A DNA stretch of 64,000 bases, from positions 62,001 through 126,000 of the forward strand of contig CBDBQH010000001.1 of the NCBI GenBank assembly GCA_965208975.1. The letters run 5' to 3'. The position numbers and the translations under genes were made by a program. The notes beneath the pieces were generated by a model. The model did no database searches. It worked only from the letters and a program-made list of their open reading frames with translations, and was not told where the DNA came from. Each line of letters starts with the position of its first letter. Position 1 is the first letter of the stretch. This document shows positions 17,793-25,931 of the stretch, in pieces. The DNA is from G963663315 sp965208975. Its GTDB lineage: Bacteria > Pseudomonadota > Gammaproteobacteria > Arenicellales > Poriferihabitantaceae.

Positions 17793-18887
17793 TCACACTC
17801 TGGAAATGGTCATGTAGGCGTGCACATAATCCATGCCGTGACCTGTGGGGTCTGCCATGACCCGTTGATGATAGAGTTGATAGTACTCCTCAATCAGTTG
17901 CTGACGCTCTGCAGCTGGCCGGTTGGTGTCAAGGCCAGCATAAAAGATGCTTTGATTCCAGCTCCTGATCGTCGGGATCAGGCCATCCGCGAATTTTTTC
18001 AGATCCTGATCTACCTTGAATTGCGCGGCAAACGGGCAGGAAACTACGCAGGTCTCTATATTCTCCAGCCGCAGCCCGGCCTGATAACAGGCGTTGTTGT
18101 GATCGGTCAGCGGCGCGGCAAATTCCTCCACTGTACGGTAGTACTGGGGCAGGGTCATATTGCGGTATTCCCGCTCCGATACCCGGCCCTGGTCAACCAG
18201 TTCCCTCCATATCTCGGTAAAGGTGTCGAACATATTCACGCCGCCGGTATTGCCGAGATAGCGGCCTTGCGGGTCACGGCAAAAGTTGACCAGCACCATC
18301 CTGCCACCGGGTTTCAGCTCTCTCGCCCGATGTTGCAGAATGGTTTCCCAATCCTGTCTGGCTTTACTCGCAAATGCTTCCAGCTCTTTGCCGCAAGCCC
18401 CGACCGCATGTACATGGTCGTTGAGGTTGCAGGGCTTGGCGGATAACCAGTGCATGGCGGTCGCGGAGAAACAGAAATCAAGGGAATGGTCGGGCACGGA
18501 CTGTTGATAGAACGATGTGCCACAAACCAGCGGGAAGACCTGATCGAATTGACCGAGCCAGGTTTCAAACTGTGTGCGGCCATGAACGATATTGATCAGC
18601 GCGTTATAGTCATTCGCGGGCTGGTCCGCATAGATGACCGTAATCTGTACGCCCGGCTTCATTTCCTGTATTTGCGCGATTGCCCGGCGAATCATGTCCA
18701 GCGAAGTTCCGGCGTCCGCGCATCCGGTATCGGCCAGCGTGAATCGATCAGAGGAGATATTGATATCCCCGAGTGCGTCGAGGACACGGGGGGTGGCGAA
18801 ATCAATGACATCTTTCGCGCCTTTCGTAGCCAGCGAGTACAACCCGCCTTGTGACATGGTGACGTTATCCGCCTGGAGGTTCTGCAT
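17793..18887 (-). CDS. SABATH-type SAM-dependent carboxyl methyltransferase
   Basis: A 364-residue protein resembling the plant SABATH family (salicylate, jasmonate and similar carboxyl methyltransferases). Features are the SAM-binding strand FTLADTGCADAGTS near residues 48-61, the NDYNALI segment near 90, SFYQQSVPDHSLDFCFSATA near 125-144 followed at once by MHWLS, and HRARELKPGGRMVLVNF near 187. The family moves methyl from SAM to a carboxylate or ring nitrogen of a small molecule. Bacterial members are few and mostly uncharacterised. The ATG lies 6 bases after the folE stop, so folE and this gene probably share one mRNA. The substrate is unknown. Confidence 0.8.
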   Translation of the reverse strand: MQNLQADNVTMSQGGLYSLATKGAKDVIDFATPRVLDALGDINISSDRFTLADTGCADAGTSLDMIRRAIAQIQEMKPGVQITVIYADQPANDYNALINIVHGRTQFETWLGQFDQVFPLVCGTSFYQQSVPDHSLDFCFSATAMHWLSAKPCNLNDHVHAVGACGKELEAFASKARQDWETILQHRARELKPGGRMVLVNFCRDPQGRYLGNTGGVNMFDTFTEIWRELVDQGRVSEREYRNMTLPQYYRTVEEFAAPLTDHNNACYQAGLRLENIETCVVSCPFAAQFKVDQDLKKFADGLIPTIRSWNQSIFYAGLDTNRPAAERQQLIEEYYQLYHQRVMADPTGHGMDYVHAYMTISRV

Positions 18888-18893
18888 GGGAAT

Positions 18894-19463
18894 CTAGACT
18901 CCGATAAGGGTAAGAAATTCTGAACGGGTGCGGTGGCTGGATCGAAACGTGCCCAGCATCATAGAGGTTTTCATCGTCGAGTTCTGTTTCTCGACGCCCC
19001 GCATCATCATGCAGAAATGTTGCGCTTCGATGATGACGCCGACCCCTCTGGCGCCGGTTACCTTGCCGATGGCGTGTGCAATCTGTTCCGTCAGGTTCTC
19101 CTGAATTTGCAGTCTGCGAGCGTACATGTCGGTGATGCGGGCCATCTTCGACAGCCCGATTACCTTGCCGTTCGGCAGGTATGCAATATGGCATTTACCG
19201 ACAAAAGGCAGCAGGTGATGTTCACACAGGGAATACAATTCAATATCCTTGATAATCACCATCTGGTCATTGTCGGATTCGAAGATCGCGTTGTTCACGA
19301 CTTCATCGAGATTTTGCCGGTAGCCCCGGGTCAGATATTGCAGCGCTTTGGCCGCTCGCATCGGGGTATCGGAAAGTCCCTGGCGTTCCGGGTTCTCGCC
19401 GACCAGACCCAGGAGAGAATGATAATGTTCGGCTATCTTTTCGGGATTATTCATGTTGTTCAA
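18894..19463 (-). CDS. folE: GTP cyclohydrolase I
   Basis: A 189-residue FolE1 protein. Zinc ligands are seen at C80 and H83 in SLCEHHLLPFVGK and at C151 in QHFCMMMRGVEKQNS. The family segments ENPERQGLSDTPMRAAKA and GLSKMARI are also present. The enzyme converts GTP to dihydroneopterin triphosphate, the first step of folate and tetrahydropterin synthesis. It is the first gene of a two-gene unit with the SABATH methyltransferase. The coding region opens with ATG-AAC-AAC-ATG, so the start could be either ATG. Confidence 0.95.
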   Translation of the reverse strand: MNNMNNPEKIAEHYHSLLGLVGENPERQGLSDTPMRAAKALQYLTRGYRQNLDEVVNNAIFESDNDQMVIIKDIELYSLCEHHLLPFVGKCHIAYLPNGKVIGLSKMARITDMYARRLQIQENLTEQIAHAIGKVTGARGVGVIIEAQHFCMMMRGVEKQNSTMKTSMMLGTFRSSHRTRSEFLTLIGV

Positions 19464-19582
19464 TCGACATTGGCAAGGTTTACAGCCGGAATTGTATCAT
19501 TGGGTTGTTCGAGTGTCCCTTTTCATGTTTTTGACAATACCGTTGAATTAAGGCAGGATGAGTTTATTATGAGGGAGAAGTA

Positions 19583-20740
19583 ATGAGCCGCAAAGATTTG
19601 AAACATTTGTTTACGCCGGGCACTGGAGCGGTGCCGCCTTATCTGGCTGGCCGTAAACAGGAACAGGAGTATTTCCAGGATTGTGTTGAAGCCCTGAAAG
19701 ACAACATACCAATCAGCCAGGATCTGATCATCTACGGCCCGCGTGGTAACGGCAAGACCGCCCTGCTCGGATACTTGCAAAAAAAGACTCTACGGGAAGA
19801 AAAAGATAAGCTGGATATTCTGTGGGAAACCCCGAATGAGATGGGCACTCTGATTGAATTGTCGGCTCGCCTGACCGAGGATAGCCCGAAATTACGAGAC
19901 CGATTCAAGTCTGGCGGAGTCTCTGGTGGTGTCGGGTTTGCCCAGGCTAATATAGAAATAGACCTGTCCCGTCCGTCAGCGACAGTACGCAAGATATTGC
20001 AGGAACGATGTCAGAGCAACCCCCTGATCCTGATCATTGACGAGGCGCACCGATTACAGCCACCGATTGCAGGAGCCCTCCTGAACGCCAGCCAGATCGT
20101 TCGCATGGAAGGTCACCCGTTCCTGCTGGTTCTGGCCGGTACGCCGAACCTGAGGTCCGCGCTAGGAAAGACCAATGCTTCTTTCTGGGGACGTAGTGAA
20201 TTATGCCCATTAGGTCGTCTGGCTCCTGATGAAGCCGGGCAGGCGGTCACCGTACCGTTGGAGAAAGCCGGTATATCCTTTGTTCCCGGAGTAGTGGATG
20301 AAGTTGTTGGGCGTACCCATTGTTATCCCTTTTTCCTGCAAATATGGGGCGATTGTCTGGCTAGAAGTCTGGCTCAGACCGGGCAGGTCGAGGTGACCCC
20401 GGAGATGCTCCATGAAGTAGAGGCAGAAGCGAACAGAAGGCGCGATGCGATGTACCAGACCCGGTTTGATGAGATAAGGAGAATGGGATTGTTATCCGTA
20501 GCTGAAAGTGTTGCGAATGCCTTTATTCAATCCGGCAAACCGACTCTGCATGAGCGAATATTGGAAGAAGCGGTCGCAAGAGGATTATCCGACCAGGATG
20601 AACTGGTCACAGATAGCCGCATCCTGGATAACCTGGATCAACTCTATCAACTCGGCTACGTCTGGCGAGTCGGGAGGTTTGATTACGAACCCGGCATCCC
20701 CAGCCTGATGACTTTTGTGCGGGAATATTCTCTGGTCTGA
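19583..20740 (+). CDS. AAA-type ATPase, ORC1/Cdc6- or TniB-like
   Basis: A 385-residue ATPase. The Walker A motif GPRGNGKT is at residues 52-59 and Walker B LILIIDEAH at about 148-156, followed by a sensor-like LLVLAGTPNLR near 176. The C-terminal 120 residues are helical and may form a winged helix. Stand-alone ATPases of this kind exist beside transposition, replication and defence genes; this one has no such partner in sight, so its role is unknown. A strong ribosome binding site (GAGGGAGAAG) stands before the ATG. The start of folE lies 119 bases away on the other strand, leaving a shared divergent promoter region. Confidence 0.8.
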   Translation: MSRKDLKHLFTPGTGAVPPYLAGRKQEQEYFQDCVEALKDNIPISQDLIIYGPRGNGKTALLGYLQKKTLREEKDKLDILWETPNEMGTLIELSARLTEDSPKLRDRFKSGGVSGGVGFAQANIEIDLSRPSATVRKILQERCQSNPLILIIDEAHRLQPPIAGALLNASQIVRMEGHPFLLVLAGTPNLRSALGKTNASFWGRSELCPLGRLAPDEAGQAVTVPLEKAGISFVPGVVDEVVGRTHCYPFFLQIWGDCLARSLAQTGQVEVTPEMLHEVEAEANRRRDAMYQTRFDEIRRMGLLSVAESVANAFIQSGKPTLHERILEEAVARGLSDQDELVTDSRILDNLDQLYQLGYVWRVGRFDYEPGIPSLMTFVREYSLV

Positions 20741-21168
20741 TTTTGGGCGGCGTAGAGAAATAAAATTTGCTCCGGGCGGTTTTGCTGTGATAGAGTTTGT
20801 AATCACAGATGATCAGAAAGCCATATTTGGATGCAACCGATTTATTGTGAAAGTTCCTGAAATGATAAAAGACAGGACAGGGGAAATTACCGGAATGATT
20901 TTCTGGAGAATTTCTGGCCGCTTTCAATGTTTGCTTGATGCGGTTGTCAGGCTGTTCAGAATGGTCGCCAGTGGCCCGTTGACTGTTACCCCCCCCCCCC
21001 CCCCCCAGAATTTCTCAATAATTTCAATGACTTAACGTGCGTCAGGCAATCTGCGCCGTTTGAGTCTTTGTGCCGTCTCCTTGACGGGGACATATCCTAT
21101 ATTCCTGTTTGTGCTCCGATATGTGTGGGCATTCGTTTTCCGTTCCGGTTTGGCTTGGAGTCAAGTTG
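20741..21168. other. intergenic stretch with a long poly-C run
   Basis: No gene can be supported here. A GTG-started frame at 20787-21035 (82 codons, beginning VIEFVITDDQKAIFG) looks partly gene-like but has no recognised family and reads through the C18 run, so it could be a remnant. The last 60 bases before the beta-propeller gene contain another short frame with no likeness to known proteins. Confidence 0.4.
20989..21006 (+). repeat. C18 homopolymer run
   Basis: Eighteen consecutive C bases between tta and agaattt. Runs this long are rare and unstable by replication slippage. The run lies in an open 82-codon frame but outside any recognised gene, 163 bases before the start of the beta-propeller gene. 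It may also be an assembly or base-calling artefact. Confidence 0.8.
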
Positions 21169-22860
21169 ATGTCAACAGAGAATGGGAGAAACGGTTTTAT
21201 CGAAGAGATTCAGAAGGACTTGTGTGTCCGTGCTTGGGTATCTTACATTTTTTCATTCGTGTATTTGGTGCTGACCGCTGCCTTGATTTGTTTTGCGTAT
21301 ACAGAGATATATTTCGACGCAACTATCAGAGCAGTTGATGATGTCAAAAAGGTCAAGCAGTTAATGCTGCCCGACGAGGTGCGTGACATACGCTTCTACG
21401 ATGCCGCGACCAACCCGGACGATGGAACTGTAATTGCCGTCGGAGGCGACTCCTCTATCCTGGTTTTGTCCAAAGATGGTGAGGTCAAGCACGATTTTAA
21501 GGGTGTCGGCGGAACGAAAAGTGACCTGCGTTCGGTGGCATTCAGCGGGGACGGGAAGATCGCTATTGTGGCAGGTGACGACGGTACTATTCTGGTTTCC
21601 ACGGATCGTGGGAAATCCTGGAGAGCAGCTGAAAGTATCACGGATAAGGACTTCATCCGGGTTGCGCTGAACAAGAAGGGAGACATCGCTATCGCTGTGG
21701 GTGACCGCGGCCTTATTCGGATTTCAGATAATTATGGCCGAACCTGGTCCAGACCCGGTATGAGTAATGTTACATCGAAGCATATCAATGACATTGTACT
21801 GAGCGATGATGGCGCGACCGCTATTGCAGTTGCGGATGATGAGGTAATACTGCTCTCCAACGATGGAGGCAAGACTTGGGACGTTCTGAGTTACGGAGAA
21901 GGGCAGCTTGATTTCCAGGCGGTTGCGTTACATGAAGACAAAACTGCGATGGTCGTCGGTGACGACGGCTCTATCCTGATTTCCTGTGACAAGGGTGAGA
22001 ACTTTCACCCACGGAAAAGCGGTGACCAAAAAACCGACAGGAGGAGTGATTTCTACGACATCGCGATCAGTGGGGACGGTAAAATCGCTATCGCAGTCGG
22101 ACGTAAAGGGGTGGTTTGGACCTTGAATTTGGCCGAGTCTGGATGGTGCCTCGGTAAGGGATGGACCAAACGAGAAAGCAAGGTAGGTGAAAGCCTTGAG
22201 TCAGTCGCTCTGAACCACGACGGTTTCACTGCGATTGCCGTGGGACGAGACGGCACTATCCTGATTTCTGAAGACAGAGGAGAAACATGGAAATCCAGAA
22301 ATAGCGGAACTGCAAGTGACTTCTACAAAGTGACGCTCGGTCTTGATGGTATGAGTGCCGTGGTGGTCGGCAAAGAATCTACCATTCTCTGGCTGGAGTC
22401 ACCTAACGAGAATTCGATTTTAGATCGAGTAACGCCATTGAGTGTTGAGCTCCGCTTGACGGAAAGCGCTTCGCAAAAAAGCGATGGAGAGGAAGAAGAT
22501 AAGGACAAATCTACGTCGCACGAAAAAGAAGATGGTATTGATTTTTCAGACTTGGCCATATTCTCCAGTCTTTTTGATCGTACTGGAACCGTCCTGCTCC
22601 TCCTCTTTGTGGTTCCGTACTTGATGATTTTGACCCGATACCACATACGGCTTGCGGCATTCTACAATGGTCGGCGGGATGCCATCCGACTAGCTCCGAC
22701 AGAAGCATTTCCGCATCCTGAAAATGTGGATGAACTTAAACAGATGATGTATGCACTGTCGCCCGACGGTCTGGATTTCGGGCGTTTACCCAAGTCAGTA
22801 ATAGACTTGGTAATGCGGACTTTCAGGCAAGACGGGAAGAACTCCAATACGGACAAATAG
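21169..22860 (+). CDS. membrane-anchored BNR/Ycf48-like beta-propeller protein
   Basis: A 563-residue protein when started at the ATG 21169-21171 (MSTENGRNGF); an upstream in-frame ATG at 21109 has a less protein-like leader. One transmembrane helix lies near residues 22-42 and another near 470-490 (TVLLLLFVVPYLMIL). Between them are about seven repeats of the type IAIAVGDRG-IRIS-D-GRTWS, the blade pattern of BNR, WD40 and Ycf48-like propellers. A charged linker (KSDGEEEDKDKSTSHEKED) precedes the second helix, and a cytoplasmic tail of about 70 residues follows. The topology suggests a propeller outside the inner membrane. Function unknown. Confidence 0.78.
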   Translation: MSTENGRNGFIEEIQKDLCVRAWVSYIFSFVYLVLTAALICFAYTEIYFDATIRAVDDVKKVKQLMLPDEVRDIRFYDAATNPDDGTVIAVGGDSSILVLSKDGEVKHDFKGVGGTKSDLRSVAFSGDGKIAIVAGDDGTILVSTDRGKSWRAAESITDKDFIRVALNKKGDIAIAVGDRGLIRISDNYGRTWSRPGMSNVTSKHINDIVLSDDGATAIAVADDEVILLSNDGGKTWDVLSYGEGQLDFQAVALHEDKTAMVVGDDGSILISCDKGENFHPRKSGDQKTDRRSDFYDIAISGDGKIAIAVGRKGVVWTLNLAESGWCLGKGWTKRESKVGESLESVALNHDGFTAIAVGRDGTILISEDRGETWKSRNSGTASDFYKVTLGLDGMSAVVVGKESTILWLESPNENSILDRVTPLSVELRLTESASQKSDGEEEDKDKSTSHEKEDGIDFSDLAIFSSLFDRTGTVLLLLFVVPYLMILTRYHIRLAAFYNGRRDAIRLAPTEAFPHPENVDELKQMMYALSPDGLDFGRLPKSVIDLVMRTFRQDGKNSNTDK

Positions 22861-22923
22861 GAAAATGGATATGGAGCCTGTCAGCTTGTTTTTCGTTTTA
22901 TTACGACAATTGAAGGTAAAACC

Positions 22924-24120
22924 ATGAAAGAACAACCGCAACCCATCATCAAGAGCCTGGCCGTTGGAAGGCTGGTAATCCTGACAATGGCAGCCTTTCT
23001 ATCGCTGGCAATGCCCGGCCATGCCGAAGATGAAGCAATAAAGAACAACATCCGCGAGATTCAGCAAGTGTTGAATGATTGCGGATTTAACGCCGGGCCA
23101 AGTGATGGAATATGGGGCAACCGGACAACGAAAGCGGCGCAAGCATTCGCCCAAGCGCACGGATGGGCAACATTCAACGATCAATCGCTGTTAATGGCGC
23201 AAGTAGACGCAAAACGGGTAGGCGATAATACTGATCCTTGTCCATCAGAAGAAACAACAACACAGGCCAGCGATGAAAGCGAACCGGCAGGCGAAGCCGG
23301 AAGCGTAACAGAAGAAGCCGGAAGCGGAGAAGCCGATCAAGCGGAAGAAAACGAAACCGGCGGGGGTGCGAACACAAGTAAGGAAATTGAGCAATTCAAA
23401 AGAATTGTTGAAGGACTTATATATGATGCCGGGGATAACAACTACATAGAAATACAGGTTTTTGAAGATAAAGTTGTAGAGCAGGTATACGTGGACGGCG
23501 AAAAAAGTGAACCAGATGGTACGAGACTTTCACGGACGCAGCGCTGCGAGCGTTGCGGACAGTTTATATTTTCCGAGCTTGAGCGCGCATATATTCAAGG
23601 GAGCCGAGACATAGGCTACAACTTACACATAGATTTAATTGAAAATGCTACAGAGTACAGTCCAGGCTTAACCGGCGAATATTTCAATGATTACGATCAT
23701 ACAGAGTCCGGCGCAATAGCTTTGGATGAAGTAGCAAGGATTTACAGAGAAAACAGAACCAACCCGAATCCATCGACCAAATGCTACGAATGGGTAAGTC
23801 TGGGTACTTTCCATCTGGGTACTTGGAAGAACGGCAACGGACGCGAAACAAGCGGACTGCCAGCAAACGCAAACGATACCAAGATATGGGACGATGACGA
23901 ACTGTTTAAGGACTACCAGGCAGCACGTGAAGACTGCGTATTCAGTGCCAACCATGCAATGGATAGCGCGATTGATGCAATGGTTCTAATCGGACGACAG
24001 GCTACGGATGTTGACAACGAGAAAAAGCGTATACGGAGTTTTTACAAGGCGAACCTGGACAAGTGTCAATCAGAATTTGACAGGCGATTCCGCAAATATC
24101 AAAACAAGTTTTGCGAATAA
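22924..24120 (+). CDS. exported protein with peptidoglycan-binding-like domain
   Basis: A 398-residue protein. A signal peptide of about 37 residues ends near MPGHAEDEA. Residues 41-80 form a peptidoglycan-binding 1 domain (IQQVLNDCGFNAGPSDGIWG, TTKAAQAFAQAHGW). Residues about 98-152 are a low-complexity E/G/A/T linker. The C-terminal 240 residues hold several cysteines in pairs (CERCG near 201, CYEW, DCVF, KCQSEFDRR) and match no family I know. Likely periplasmic and cell-wall associated. It follows the beta-propeller gene by 63 bases, with an AAGGTAAA ribosome site, so the two may be co-expressed. Confidence 0.7.
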   Translation: MKEQPQPIIKSLAVGRLVILTMAAFLSLAMPGHAEDEAIKNNIREIQQVLNDCGFNAGPSDGIWGNRTTKAAQAFAQAHGWATFNDQSLLMAQVDAKRVGDNTDPCPSEETTTQASDESEPAGEAGSVTEEAGSGEADQAEENETGGGANTSKEIEQFKRIVEGLIYDAGDNNYIEIQVFEDKVVEQVYVDGEKSEPDGTRLSRTQRCERCGQFIFSELERAYIQGSRDIGYNLHIDLIENATEYSPGLTGEYFNDYDHTESGAIALDEVARIYRENRTNPNPSTKCYEWVSLGTFHLGTWKNGNGRETSGLPANANDTKIWDDDELFKDYQAAREDCVFSANHAMDSAIDAMVLIGRQATDVDNEKKRIRSFYKANLDKCQSEFDRRFRKYQNKFCE

Positions 24121-24208
24121 CCACCGTTTTAATGAATGACCGGCTGCCTGCACACACCCGGCTTGTCGGTATGCTGGCGTATCTGGACCATTTGCGGCAT
24201 CTAGCCCA

Positions 24209-24460
24209 ATGACCAAAATATTCTCAATCCTGATCGCAGGACTATTACTGGCCGGATGCACAGCAAAGGTCATACCCGATGGCTGGCCGGGATGTGTACT
24301 CCTTGCACCAATAGAAGAATCGGAACGACTACCGCAAATGAGCCGCGAGACTCTGAAACAGGAAAAACCGAATAAAACGATGAAGGAGGCGCAGAGGGGA
24401 AAGTTGCCCCGTTTCTCTACGGTGCAGGAGTTCATGGACGACCTGCGTGCGGGAGATTGA
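24209..24460 (+). CDS. small lipoprotein of unknown function
   Basis: An 83-residue product with a lipoprotein signal peptide whose lipobox is LLLAGC, so cysteine 16 would become the lipidated N-terminus. The mature part is hydrophilic and ends with FSTVQEFMDDLRAGD, similar in style to tails that direct or fold small envelope proteins. No family is recognised. It lies 88 bases after the peptidoglycan-binding protein gene on the same strand. Confidence 0.6.
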   Translation: MTKIFSILIAGLLLAGCTAKVIPDGWPGCVLLAPIEESERLPQMSRETLKQEKPNKTMKEAQRGKLPRFSTVQEFMDDLRAGD

Positions 24461-24571
24461 ACGTACCCGTCAGTTCAAGCGTGACTAGATGAAACCGTGT
24501 ATAATCACAGGTAATCCGACCAGCATGAATAACCAGAAGAACATCAAAACAGAACATCCGGAGAAACAGAA

Positions 24572-24901
24572 ATGACAGCAGCTATCGCTATCGACACCCT
24601 GGCAGCCATGCGGAAGCTGGAAAGAGCCGGATTCAAGACCGATCAGGCAGAAGCTGTGGCTGAGGTGATAGCGTACACCGGGGAGAACCTGGTGACAAAG
24701 GAAAACCTGGAGGTGGTGGAGAAATCTCTACGACAGGAAATTGCGGGGGTGCGCCAGGAGGTCAAGGCATCGGAAAAATCACTCCGGCAGGAACTGGCCG
24801 TATTGCGCTGGATGTTCGGGTTGCACTTTGGCATTACGCTAATCGTGTTGGGGTTTGTGGTGGCCGTAGCCTTGCGGGTGTTTGAGGCGTTGCCGAAATG
24901 A
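24572..24901 (+). CDS. DUF1640/CCDC90-like coiled-coil membrane protein
   Basis: A 109-residue protein. The N-terminal part is the LERAGFKTDQAEAVAEVIA pattern seen in DUF1640 (CCDC90) proteins. It is followed by a coiled coil with repeated EKSLRQE units near residues 49-68, and a single transmembrane helix at about 83-103. Family members are small anchored coiled-coil proteins without a settled bacterial role, sometimes found near phage or toxin genes. A TGTATAATCACAGG sequence near 24498 could supply a -10 box. Confidence 0.7.
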   Translation: MTAAIAIDTLAAMRKLERAGFKTDQAEAVAEVIAYTGENLVTKENLEVVEKSLRQEIAGVRQEVKASEKSLRQELAVLRWMFGLHFGITLIVLGFVVAVALRVFEALPK

Positions 24902-25026
24902 TCGTTCGGTTTCTTTATCTTTATTGACCCTTCGCGCCGACATAATATCCGGTCTGTTCGACAGTTCCCCGTCCGCGCCGAAGATTTGGCGTATACTGTA
25001 GACCCTGAAAGATTCGGGTTGCAGAT

Positions 25027-25851
25027 ATGGTAGATGAAGTGACGGGTTCCTTACGCAAGATGCGGGTTGAGGCGACCCGTCCCGTGAGTTATCAGATGCC
25101 GGTGGGGGATGCTCTGCTGGCGATGAATGAGCAAATCGGCGGCGCCCTGGAATTGCGGCATACCGGCCATATCCATTGTATTGAATGTGGCAGAAAAACC
25201 AGAAAGAGTTTCTCGCAAGGATACTGCTACCCCTGTTTCAAGTCCCTGGCCGAATGCGACCTGTGTATCATGAAGCCGGAGACCTGCCATTTTGCCCAGG
25301 GAACCTGCCGCGACGAGGAATGGGCAAAAAGTCATTGCATGCAGGATCACTATGTCTATCTGGCGAACTCGTCTGGATTGAAGGTCGGAATTACCAGGGG
25401 GACGCAGATACCCACACGCTGGATTGATCAGGGAGCGTCCCAGGCTATCGCGATGTTCCGGGTGCGCAACCGGCTCCATTCGGGGTTGCTGGAAGTCACG
25501 CTGAAGAAACGGGTGAGCGACCGTACCGACTGGCGTCGACTCTTGAAGGGACTGCCACAAGAGCGGGACATGGTTGTGGAGCGCGATCGGCTGATCGGTT
25601 CGGTCCAATCCGACCTGGAAGCGCTGAAGCTTATCCATGCCGGCCTTGAATGGGAGCGATTGGACGACGCCCCTATTCAACTGACCTGGCCGGTGGATCG
25701 GTATCCCGACAGGGTAGTCAGCCTGAGCCTGGATAAAACCCCGGAGATTTCAGGAACATTGACAGGAATAAAGGGTCAGTATCTGATTCTCGACTGTGGC
25801 GTGATCAATATCCGCAAGTTCGCGGGTTACGAGGTTACAGTCCGTTATTGA
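25027..25851 (+). CDS. DUF2797 family protein
   Basis: A 274-residue protein that matches the DUF2797 pattern. It has two zinc-ribbon-like cysteine sets (CIECGRKTRKSFSQGYCYPC and CDLC...C...C) in residues 50-100, then a GIY-YIG-like core VYLANSSGLKVGITR near 117 and WIDQGA near 137. The function of the family is not established, although the core resembles GIY-YIG nucleases. The start follows a plausible TATACT -10 box at about 24993, so it may have its own promoter. Its last codons overlap the open frame that leads into the Res gene. Confidence 0.8.
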   Translation: MVDEVTGSLRKMRVEATRPVSYQMPVGDALLAMNEQIGGALELRHTGHIHCIECGRKTRKSFSQGYCYPCFKSLAECDLCIMKPETCHFAQGTCRDEEWAKSHCMQDHYVYLANSSGLKVGITRGTQIPTRWIDQGASQAIAMFRVRNRLHSGLLEVTLKKRVSDRTDWRRLLKGLPQERDMVVERDRLIGSVQSDLEALKLIHAGLEWERLDDAPIQLTWPVDRYPDRVVSLSLDKTPEISGTLTGIKGQYLILDCGVINIRKFAGYEVTVRY

Positions 25852-25931
25852 ATTTGCTTTTAGATCGTTCATGCGGCTGCGATCCTGGATATATTCTGGC
25901 GAATGACATCGGAATGACCTACAATTCCCGA

